From Aselliscus stoliczkanus (lineage: Eukaryota; Chordata; Mammalia; Chiroptera; Hipposideridae): a stretch of 64,000 nucleotides of DNA. The DNA lies in assembly GCA_033961575.1 (NCBI GenBank), contig CM066727.1:154365434-154429433 (forward strand), in the 5' to 3' direction. Within the stretch, counting starts at the first letter, position 1. Each line of letters starts with the position of its first letter. The notes under the pieces were generated by a model. That model worked only from the letters and a program-made list of their open reading frames with translations, was not told the DNA's origin and made no database searches. Shown one piece after another: positions 55,898-64,000 of this stretch. Made by a program: the position numbers and the translations under genes.

Positions 55898-55903
55898 AAT
55901 CAA
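55805..55903 (-). CDS. ATF1: ATF1 exon 2 (5' UTR end, start codon, residues 1-31)
   Basis: The acceptor is a pyrimidine run ending cccccttacag just right of 55903. Six UTR bases then precede ATG at 55897-55895. The ATG is the only in-frame start giving MEDSHKS; the upstream ATT ATG context offers no other ATF1-like start. The 31 codons end in CAG (IAQQ) at 55805, followed by the donor GTAAGG, so the intron is phase 0. Changes from the human sequence as I remember it are conservative. A long SINE lies only 39 nt upstream of the acceptor. Confidence 0.95.
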
Positions 55904-55920
55904 CTGTAAGGGGGGAAAAA

Positions 55921-55925
55921 GTCAG
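55921..55925 (-). other. Candidate branch point for exon 2
   Basis: Gene strand reads ttaaCTGAC, then a pyrimidine tract to the acceptor. The likely branch A (55922) is about 18 nt upstream of the exon, within the 39 nt of native sequence left by the SINE. Confidence 0.5.
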
Positions 55926-55942
55926 TTAAAAGATGCTTTCTA

Positions 55943-56390
55943 GGGCCGGCCGAGTGGCGCATTGGTTAAGCGCTGGTTTGGGGATGCCAGCAGCCCTGGT
56001 TCGGATCCCACATGAGGGCCAGTGACACTGCCCTCTACAGCTAACAACAGCTCCACCTGGAGCTGGGCTGTGCCAGCCCCGGTGATGGTGTGGGCTGCAG
56101 CCCCTGCTACAGTGGCCTGCCATAGGCTACAGTGAGTGGCCCGCAGCCAGCGTGAGCGGCTGGCAGCCAAGCGTGAGCTGCTAATAGCCGCGGTGAGCGA
56201 CATCCAGAGGCCAGCGACCAATCTGCCTCATCCGGGAAGAGCGCAATGATGATACCAACAGTGAAGCAACATCCTCCGCAACTAAACTGAAGAAAAAAAG
56301 ACAGCAACTTGTCTGTTTCCCTTCCCCGATTCCCCAACGCTGTTCCCCTCCGCCAATTCCCCAATAAAATCTTTAAAAAAAAAAAAAAAA
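55943..56390 (+). mobile_element. Long T+ SINE immediately upstream of exon 2 (antisense to ATF1)
   Basis: gggccggccgagtggcgcat head, ccaataaaatctttaaaaaa tail. Flanked by aaagatgctttcta on both sides. Confidence 0.92.
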
Positions 56391-56712
56391 AAGATGCTTT
56401 CTAATCTAATTTTCAAGATCTTAAGACATTTCTTAATATGCATAATTTTTTCAGAGGAACAACACGAAGCTTTTCTATACTATGGGCTAAGCTCAAATTA
56501 TCCAGACTCAATATGTTCCCACAATTCTGCTCTGGGTGTGTAGCAATCTAACTGTCAGAGCTTAAAAATGGTTAAAAAAAAAAAAAGTGCTACAGAATAT
56601 GTATAGTTGTGTAAAAATTGATAACTTAGTCGTGTTCATGGAAGAGGATTGGTAGCTGTAGTACAGAGATAGAAGAGAGACTTTTCCTTGCATATTTTTA
56701 AAATATTTTGAA

Positions 56713-57074
56713 TTTTTTTTTTAGAAGAATTTATTGGGGAATTGGGGGAGGGGAACAGCGTTGGGGAATCAGGGAAGGGGAACAGACAAGTTGCTGTCCT
56801 TTTGTTCTTCAGTCTAGTTGTGGAGGACGTTGCTTCACTGGCCCATGTTGGTATCGTCATTACCCTATTCCTGGGTGAAACAATCGCTCACCGGCCACTG
56901 GACGTCTGCTAGCGGCAACTCACAGCAGTCCAGCTCCAGGTCGAGCTGTTGTTTACCATCTTAGCTGTAGAGGGCGCAGCGTCACTGGCCCTCATGTGGG
57001 ATCTGAACTGGGGCCCTGCTGCTCAGAGCTGGTGTCCCAAGCCAACTCTTAACCAATGCGCACTTGGCTGGCCC
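56713..57074 (-). mobile_element. Long T+ SINE with shortened middle
   Basis: T-run, aatttattggggaattgggg start, ending cttggctggccc. Flanked by aaatattttgaatttt. About 360 bp. Confidence 0.88.
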
Positions 57075-57193
57075 TAAATATTTTGAATTTTGATCAGTGA
57101 ACATGTTAAAATTTAATAAACGGCACATATGTACATAAGTCATTGAGACTAAATTTTGAAATGTCATCCCACTCAAGAAGTACGATAGTCTGA

Positions 57194-57342
57194 GGTGGGC
57201 TGAGTGGCTCAGTTGGTTAAGAGCTCGCTCAAGAGTGCAAGCTGAGCTCTTAGCAACAGCAGTTCATGCCCAGCCCGAGCTGAGTTGCCACTGAGCTGCC
57301 AACAGGTGGCAGGATGGCTCAGCTAAAAAAAAAAAAAAAAAA
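57194..57342 (+). mobile_element. SINE of the ggctcagct-tail type
   Basis: ggtgggctgagtggctcagt start, A-run, flanked by gta(c/t)gatagtct. Confidence 0.9.
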
Positions 57343-57440
57343 GTATGATAGTCTTCCTGTCCATGGATACAACATTCCTTTTTCCAGTCTAGGGAACAGT
57401 TTCTAATTGCACATATAGTTTGGTGTTTTTGTTTGTTTGT

Positions 57441-57890
57441 TTAAGATTTTATTGGGGAATTGGGGGAAGGGACCAGCCAAGTTGTTGTTCTTCAATCTTG
57501 GTTGTGGAGGGCGCCAGTCACCATCTGGCTTCCTGTCGGCAGCTTGTGGCCTCTAAGCTCAAGGTGCTGAGTTCAATCTTAGTTGCGGGTGGGCGTAGCC
57601 ACCACTCCCTGCGGGAGTTGAACCAGCAGCCTTGTTGTTAAAAGCACATGCTCTATCCTTTGAGCCATCCTGACGACAGCTCAGCTCAAGGTGCTGAGTT
57701 CAGTTTTAGTTGCAGGTGATTGTAGCCCACCACTGAACAGGCAATCTTGTTGTTACACCAGCTGAGCTCAGTGACAGCTCAGCTAGGGTGCAGCATTCAC
57801 TGGCCCATTCGGGAATCAAACCGGCGGCCCTGCTGCTCAGAGCTCACGCTCTAAGCCAACTCTTAACCAACTGAGCCACTTGGCCGGCCC
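57441..57890 (-). mobile_element. Long composite SINE
   Basis: aagattttattggggaattg start, several ggctcag modules, ending cacttggccggccc. Flanked by tgcacatatagttt. Confidence 0.85.
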
Positions 57891-58395
57891 TGCACATATA
57901 GTTTTATAGAGAGAATTTACTGAGTAAAAGTTGAACAAAGTAAATAAATAAATAAAATAAATAAACTATACCTAAGGAGGTTCCAAAAATCTAGATGATC
58001 TAGATAATCAACTGCAGGATATGTAAGCTGGGTAAGACTGAGAATAAGTGGGTTACACAAGATAGATTATGTTAAATGGAGACGCACCATTTAGAACGAG
58101 ACTGTTAAAAACGATTCGGTAGAATTTAAGGTTTTTATGGTTATGGGTAAAGAAAAAAAAAAAAAAGAAGAGGGCAGCAAATGTATGAAAAGGTGCTCAA
58201 TATCACTAATCATTAGGGAGATGCAAATCAAAAACTACAATGAAATATCACCTCACATCTATTAAGATGGGTAACATAAAATTAAAAAATGTGTTGGCAA
58301 AAGTGTGGATAAATTGGAATATTTGTGCACTGTAGTTGGGAATGGTGCAGCTGCTTGGAAAACAGTATGATGGTTACTCAAAAAAATTAAAGATA

Positions 58396-58792
58396 GGGCC
58401 GGCTGAGTGGCGCATTGGTTAAGCGCTGGTTTGGGGATGCCAGCGGCCCCGGTTCGGATCCCACATGAGGGCCAGTGACAGTGCCCTCTACAGCTAACAA
58501 CAGCTCCACCTGGAGCTGGGCTGTGCCAGCCCCGGTGATGGTGTGGGCTGCAGCCCCTGCTGCAGTGGGCTGCCATAGGCTACAGTGAGTGGCCCGCAGC
58601 CAGCGTGAGCGGCTGGCAGCCAAGCATGAGCTGCCAATAGCCGCGGTGAGCGACATCCAGAGGCCAGCGACCGATCTGCCTCATCCGGGAAGAGCGCAAT
58701 GACGATACTAACAGTGAAGCAACATCCTCCGCAACTAAACTGAAGAACAAGACGACAACTTGTCTGTTCCCCTCCGCCAATTCCCCAATAAA

Positions 58793-58828
<36 letters not shown>

Positions 58829-58915
58829 CAGCAACTTGTCTGTTCCCCTTCCCCGATTCCCCAACGCTGTTCCCCTCCACCAATTCCCCAATAAAATCTT
58901 TAAAAAAAAAAAAAA
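58396..58915 (+). mobile_element. Long T+ SINE with a second tail module
   Basis: A normal head and body end at ccaataaaatattaaaa plus about 30 A. Then gacagcaacttgtctgttcc and a second full tail with its own A-run follow. A single pair of aattaaagata flanks encloses both. Confidence 0.88.
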
Positions 58916-59144
58916 ATTAAAGATAGAATTACTACATGATCCAGCAATCTTACTTTAGGGTATATATTCAAATAATTGAAAGCCGGGTCTCAAAGAGCTA
59001 TTTGTACACCCATCTGCATAGCAGCATTATTCACAATAATCAAAGGTGGAAGCAACCCAAATGTTTATCAATGGATGGATGGGTAAACAAAATATGGCAT
59101 ATAAATACAATGGAATATTATTACGCTTTAAAAAGGAAATTGAT

Positions 59145-59262
59145 GGGCCGGCCGAGCAGCACAGTAGTTAAGCGCTGGCTTGGGACGCCAGTGGACCTGG
59201 TTCGGTCCCACATATGAGGGCCAGCAACACTGCCCTCAAAAAAGAAAAAGAAAGAAAGAAAT
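59145..59262 (+). mobile_element. Short tRNA-head SINE
   Basis: gggccggccgagcagcacag start, (AAAG)n tail, flanked by gaaattga. Confidence 0.88.
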
Positions 59263-59544
59263 TGAGACACATGTTACATTATGAATGAACCTTGAGGACA
59301 TTAAGCTAAGTGATTATAATAAGCCAATCACAGAAAGACAGATACTGTATGGTTTCACTTACCTAAGGTACCTAGAGTAGTCAAACCCATAGAAACAGAA
59401 AATAGGATGGTAGTTGCCAAGGACTAGAGGGAGAGGGAAATGGGGTTATTATTTAATGTGTATGAAAAAATTCTATAGATTGGCTGCACAACAATGTGAC
59501 GTGCTTAACTAGTGAACTGTGTACTTTAAAATGGTTAAGATGGT

Positions 59545-59848
59545 GGGCCAGCCAAGTGGCTCAATGGTTAAGAGTGTGAGCTCTGAGCAACAGGGTCACC
59601 GGTTTGATTCCCACATGGGCCAGTGAGCTGCACCAGAGCTGAGCTGCCAATAGGTGGCAGGATGGCTCAGCTGGTGAGAGCATGTGCTCCTAACAACAAG
59701 GTTGCCGGTTGGAGTACCGCATGGGATGGTGGGCTATGCCCACCCACAACAAAGATTGAAGGACAACAACTTAGCTGTTCCCCTCCCCCAATTCCCCAAC
59801 ACTGGTCCCTTTCCCCAATAAAATCTTAAAAAAACAAAACAAAAAAAC
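59545..59848 (+). mobile_element. Composite SINE
   Basis: gggccagccaagtggctcaa head, a second ggctcagctggtgagag module, tail ccccaataaaatcttaaaaa. Confidence 0.85.
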
Positions 59849-60405
59849 CACATTGCCATTCATCCCCCTCAAAATACTCCTTCCTTACTTTGAACACACT
59901 TATTCCATCATTCCTGCCACTTTCTGAAGCAGTTCTGGAAGTCCTCTTTCATGAGTGCCTTTAGTTGCAAGTCATGGCTGCCTCAATGTCCTCAATTCAA
60001 AATGTTTTCCTTCCATGGTCATTTTGACTTTGGGGAAGAGCCACAAGTGGCACAGTGCCAGATCCAGTGAATAAGGTGGATGAAGACACACCGTAATGTT
60101 TTTTTTTTTGTGTGTTTTTTTTTTTGAGAGCAGTGTCACTGGCCCTCATACGTGGGACTGAACCGTGGCCGCTGGCTTCCCAAGCCAGCGCTTAACCACC
60201 GCGCCACTCGGCTGGCCCCGTAATGCTTTTATTTGACAGAAATTGCTGTACCTGAAGAGATGTGTGACAGCGTTGTCATGATGAAGGATGAAGTAAAGAC
60301 ACTCAGGAAACAGGACTTCCAGAACTGCTTCAGAAAGTGGCAAGAACGATGGGATAAGTGTGTTCAAAGGAAGGAGTATTTTGAGGGGGATTAACGGCAA
60401 TGTGT
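59849..60405. mobile_element. Mariner transposase remnants in inverted arrangement
   Basis: The arms 59849-59960 and 60295-60405 are about 90% complementary. Read inwards from either arm's transposase end, both encode the mariner C-terminal motif (right arm, plus strand: FQNCFRKWQERWDKCVQRKE). The left copy continues in minus orientation to a broken LALPQ-like stretch that corresponds to the catalytic-domain end. A SINE sits in the loop. Confidence 0.7.
60101..60217 (-). mobile_element. Short tRNA-head SINE in the mariner remnant
   Basis: T-rich start, gagagcagtgtcactggccc, ending cactcggctggcccc. Flanked by ccgtaatg. Confidence 0.9.
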
Positions 60406-60416
60406 CTTTTACTGTA

Positions 60417-61955
60417 ATAAATTTTTTTATTTAAACATTCACCGTATCTTTTGATCACACCTCAGATAGTCCCTTCTTCAAGAAAAGTGCAATGATTTTT
60501 TAATCTATACTAATACAAGTGTAATCCCACAGAGTAAACATACAGACAGAATCAAAGATGGAATTATATATTTTACTATCTCTATTGAAACAGGCTTTTT
60601 AAACACTCCATTTCAGAAGAAATAAGTTAGAATATAGGGCAAAGAAAAAAAAAAAGTACTGCTAAAGCATTGAAGAAAGCTATAAAATATTGTTTTAAAA
60701 CCTTGTTAAATTACTGGAAATGATACTTTTCTGTTTCATTGTGACTCACTGATTTCCCCACCTCATAACAATATACATAAGAAATCCTATATCTAATGGA
60801 AACTAACATGATCAACAGAACAACACAGATTTCTTAGTAAAAGTCACCAAATAACGTTTTGGACTATTATTACAACCACATTTCCTATAGAAAAGATAAA
60901 CTATTTTCTATGATTTTTTTAAAAAGAGGAATCAACTAATCATTTTTTTCCCCAAAATGAAAACAGCTTTATAGTTTCATCTAATTATAAACAATACATA
61001 CTTTGTATTTTTTAATGATGTTGTCAAAGAATAACCTTTATTTGTTCACTTATTTTTAGCTTTTATTCTTAAAATTGAGGTTAACAATCTGTTTAAAACT
61101 TGCTCAACATAAATTTTATGTGAACAAAGGCATTTTCTATAAAAAATAAAGTAAACCCCAGGCAGCAGCTGAAGCTTGACATGAGATAACATGAGATAAC
61201 CTCAAATTGGGCAGAATCACAAGGGGGCAGTAACACAGCTTCAAAAATCCCATCAATGGGAACAAATTTGGGAAGCTGAGAAATCACAGCAGGCTGTCAT
61301 CTTGTTGACATACAGATAATGTAAGTAAAGGCATGGCATTTTTGAGAAAACTTGTAAAAAAAAGACACTCAAGTAAGACTTTTAAATATATCTCCTGGAT
61401 TCCCTAAATTGAGTCTCAAAAAATTGTCATTTATTGTAAATCTCACATTAAGATGTGAATGCAAGACCTGAAGCCAGAACTGTTTTAATCCAAAGTTCAT
61501 GTTCTTTTATTCCAGGAATATGCTCACATTCCCAACTTGTCCACTTGGCAAATTTGTACTGTTTTCAAATTACATCCTAAACATGATGTTCCCAACTTAA
61601 TGCTTCCACTGTGCTTTGTAGATACTAATGAGATTACTTAACACTTTGAACTGTGTTTATTGGCATGGTGATTTCCCCTGGTCTTAAGGCACCTAGGACA
61701 AGGCTTGTATCATGTGAATGAATGTATGCTCTGTGACCAGCAGAGGCCCTCATGTATAAACAGTAAACATCAACAAATAAAGCATAGCATTCTCATTTGA
61801 TGAATGAGAGGGTCTTAGTTTCCTCACCTATACAGAACGTTGAACTATGAAAACCTTAAGGGCAAGGAGTCTTTTGCTCACCATTTCCACAACCAAACTC
61901 ACGATCCCACCCTCAAAACTGCTCCTATTAGTCACACTGAAATTTCTTTCAGATC
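60417..61955. other. Intron 1 sequence without recognised features
   Basis: AT-rich. A small direct repeat atgagataacatgagataac at about 61181. No exon supported. Confidence 0.45.
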
Positions 61956-62285
61956 TTCATTCTGCCTTGCTTTTTCTCCCCCTTTAGGCTTTCACATATG
62001 CCGTTCCCTCTGTCTGAAACACTAGTCACTCCTCCTCACGTTGCCTATTCCTCTGAATAATTCCTCGGGACAAACTTGCACGACTCCCTTAGACTGGTCT
62101 AGAAGCTCTGGCTGTATACCCACAGTGCATGTTCCCCCTCACCTCATGGCACTTATCACAATACTGTAAGTGCCAGCTTTCTGTCTCTCCACCAGGATGC
62201 AAGCTCCTGGGAGTCAAAGACCACATCCTGTTCCCAATATAGCACTAATATATTGAGCATTTATTACTGCTGAATAAATCAATGG
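61956..62285 (+). mobile_element. L2 LINE 3' end
   Basis: ctttcacatatgccgttccc, ctcctcacgttgcctattc, caccaggatgcaagctcctgg and tattactgctgaataaat are L2 3' text. Confidence 0.65.
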
Positions 62286-63059
62286 GTTTAGTTGGGTTTA
62301 CCTACTTAAAACTGATAAAAAAATAACGGTTAAAGAAATATCTTTGGACAATTACTTCAACCTGGCTTTAGAAACAGGACAATTCAGGCACAAGAAAACA
62401 CCCTCCTTTTAGGGTTGGAAATTCATTATAAACAAATGGGATGACATAAGGGGGGAAAGCATTTATACAGATGGGACTACCACCTACTGGTGATACAGCA
62501 GTATTGCTCAGCCGTACCGCAGACCAAACATAACCTTAAAGGTTAATTAATTACAAGTAACAGAGCTAACATAGTCATCTTTAGGACAACAGAATTTATT
62601 CTAATTGAGACAATGAAGCAAGTGCACATTACAAGTCTATGGCAAAGACAGGATTTTAATGAAACCGCATGTTTCTGTTGGTAACAAAATCCTCAGGGTA
62701 AAATACATTTTGCCAAGGGTACAAACTTCATCACAAACGAGGCCAGTTTGACAAAGGTGCTACACTGAAATCTACACTGAAAAAGCCTCAGGAGCATAAA
62801 TGCTCCCAAGGACTATGATTAGCCCGCAGGTCCTAAAAAGCTAACAAAAATAACTGGACATTATCTAACATCTACCATCATTTTAAAGAGATTAAGCTTC
62901 CAGGTCCACGGCGTAGCTGACGTTGTGAAATACCATCCTCAGTTTTACGATACAGTGTAGCGTACATTAGTAAAGGTATTCCTGGGTTTGATCGTCTGTC
63001 CAGAGGTAAACAGATGAGCGCGTCTGTCAGTCCACGCTCTCCGTCCTCACTCTTCGGCT
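62286..63059. other. Intron 1 sequence next to the CpG island
   Basis: No repeat or exon recognised. CpG content rises near 62.9 kb. Confidence 0.45.
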
Positions 63060-63635
63060 ACACTTTTCCGTTGTTTCGTGTACTGGTCTCGGTATGACTA
63101 CTTCCCACTCGACCCACTCGAATGTAAGCTGCGTGAACGGAAGGGCTGGTTCTGCCCTCCCGGGCGAGCCGCCCGCGCGGCCTGGCCCCCGCGGGGCTCC
63201 CAGTGCGCCGCCTGGAGGGATGAGCCAGGCTCCCGCCCCGCTCCGCGGGCAGCGCGCGGACGCCAAGGCCACGCCGCCCTCCCCCTGCCCCAGCCCCGAG
63301 ACCGTCCACGGAGGGCGCTCGCCGAGAGCCGCGGAGGAGCGGTTTCAGAGGCGAAAGCTGCCCCGCGGTCGGGAGAAGGAAGGAGATGCCGAGGAAGACT
63401 ACAGGAGCCCCGCGCGGCCAGGGCGCGAGCACCGGAAGCGCGCTCGGCCGGGGGACAGCGGGCAGGCCCTCCCCCTTCCGCCGCGCGCCCGCCGCACCCC
63501 TCCCCCACGGCCGCTGCCCGCACGCGCCCCCCACCTAGCGCGCGCCTCGGCGCGGCGTCCACGCAGCGCTGCGTCCCCGTACCCTCCCCCTGCCCGGGGA
63601 CTCGGGAGCACTTCCCACCCCCGTCCCCCGCTTAC

Positions 63636-63720
63636 CTGCGGCTGCCGCCTTGCCGCTGTCCGGGGCGGGAACTTCCACTCCCCCCTCCCAGGTGGATCCG
63701 AATTCAGTATTTCCCCACCC
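63636..63720 (-). other. ATF1: ATF1 non-coding exon 1 (3' end certain to a few bases, 5' end not)
   Basis: Inside the CpG island the minus strand reads GGCGGCAGCCGCAG followed by the donor GTAAGC; the last exon base is 63636. It is the best consensus donor in the island and faces the exon 2 acceptor. No TATA box is visible and the 5' end is a guess; transcription may start anywhere between about 63.65 and 63.95 kb. Confidence 0.6.
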
Positions 63721-63941
63721 CCTCACGCGGCGGGGGACGTGCCTCTCTCTCAAGCGTCTGGCGGGGCGGGGAGAGCCAGTGTCACTGAGCCAACAGTCCT
63801 AAGCTACCGTTTCCTCGGCAGTCAGGGCCGCCACTGGCATGATCTACACTAGACCGGGGGCGGGGAAGACAGAGGGGGCAAAACTGAGAAAGTGAGCGTG
63901 GGGGTGGGGATAAGGCGGTGCCTCCGTGCGGGCCGCCGTCG

Positions 63942-63980
63942 TGCGTCATCACGTTGCCCACGTGATGCGCCGCCATCTTG
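63942..63980. promoter_or_regulatory. Motif cluster: CRE half-site, inverted ATCACGT repeat with E-box, YY1-like site
   Basis: On the plus strand TGCGTCA (63942-63948, CRE-like), then ATCACGT-TGCCC-ACGTGAT, a 7-bp perfect inverted repeat containing CACGTG (63959-63964), then CGCCATCTTG (63971-63980), the usual YY1 core. The family's own target half-site CGTCA lies in the gene's presumed promoter. Confidence 0.55.
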
Positions 63981-64000
63981 TTCCGTGTTGCCCCGGAATG

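Larger units (their letters stand above)
58170..59544 (+). mobile_element. Old L1 3' end, split by two SINEs
   Basis: tcactaatcattagggagatgc, gatccagcaatcttacttta, acaatggaatattattacgc and atagattggctgcacaacaatg are L1 ORF2 and 3' UTR text in sense. Confidence 0.75.
63060..64000. promoter_or_regulatory. ATF1: CpG-island promoter of ATF1
   Basis: An abrupt change from AT-rich sequence to GC-rich, CpG-dense sequence starts at about 63.06 kb and runs to the window edge. It contains GC boxes (ggcggggcggggag near 63761, gggggcgggg near 63857), no TATA box, and a cluster of an E-box, a CRE half-site and a YY1-like site at the far right. Long open frames on both strands here are a by-product of few A/T stop codons. 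Confidence 0.85.

Noticed and set aside
63078..63852. Long GC-rich open frames (154-252 codons) on both strands of the CpG island
   Set aside because: Composition is low-complexity (Arg/Pro/Ala/Gly), overlapping frames exist on both strands, and no domain is visible. They reflect the lack of A/T-rich stop codons.

Overview
The window is mammalian nuclear DNA. It holds almost all of one gene, ATF1, read on the minus strand (right to left), set in very repeat-rich introns. Six coding exons were assembled by hand from acceptor and donor sites, phase and protein similarity: 55805-55897 (start codon to donor), 32563-32663, 19092-19222, 12493-12675, 12247-12406 and 5920-6064. They join without a frame break into 813 nt, or 270 residues plus a stop, one residue shorter than human ATF1 as I remember it. 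The parts are an N-terminal segment, the kinase-inducible domain with RRPSYRK, a glutamine-containing activation domain, and a C-terminal bZIP. A non-coding first exon and a CpG-island promoter lie at about 63.05-64.0 kb. The 3' UTR runs left from 5919, probably to about 4.4 kb.

The host is most likely a bat, and a horseshoe/leaf-nosed (rhinolophoid) bat is my best guess. This is inference: the L1 3' ends look laurasiatherian, and about 44 copies of tRNA-like SINEs beginning with a ggccggccgagtgg-type head dominate the window. The SINEs come in at least four tail architectures that share this head: a short A-tailed form of about 110 bp; a long form of about 430-470 bp ending in AATAAAATCTT (T+ class); a form of about 140-160 bp ending in ggatggctcagct; and a composite long form.

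Region by region: 1-4.4 kb is downstream intergenic sequence (old L1, MIR, MITEs). 4.4-6.06 kb is the ATF1 3' UTR and last exon. 6.1-12.2 kb (intron 6) holds a retroposed LTR fragment, old L1 pieces, a palindromic mariner MITE and a degenerate telomere-like block. Exons 6 and 5 lie at 12.2-12.7 kb. 12.7-19.1 kb (intron 4) has an LTR with a tRNA-Pro-like primer site and a 4-kb antisense L1. Exon 4 is at 19.1-19.2 kb. 19.2-32.56 kb (intron 3) has an endogenous retrovirus of about 7 kb, with matching LTRs, cut by a younger sense L1 and several SINEs. 32.66-55.8 kb (intron 2) has layered L1 insertions, hAT- and pogo-like DNA transposons and a perfect 211-bp tandem duplication. 55.9-63.6 kb is intron 1.

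The most interesting item is in intron 2 at 35083-35208 (minus strand). It is an open 42-codon, phase-0 exon-like block with a strong acceptor, and its translation closely matches the Q1 activation-domain exon of CREB/CREM. ATF1 is generally described as lacking Q1. The block sits exactly where that exon lies in CREB1, between the exons homologous to ATF1 exons 2 and 3, but it has no canonical GT donor. It is either a relic or an unrecognised alternative exon. No repeat in the window appears to encode an intact protein.
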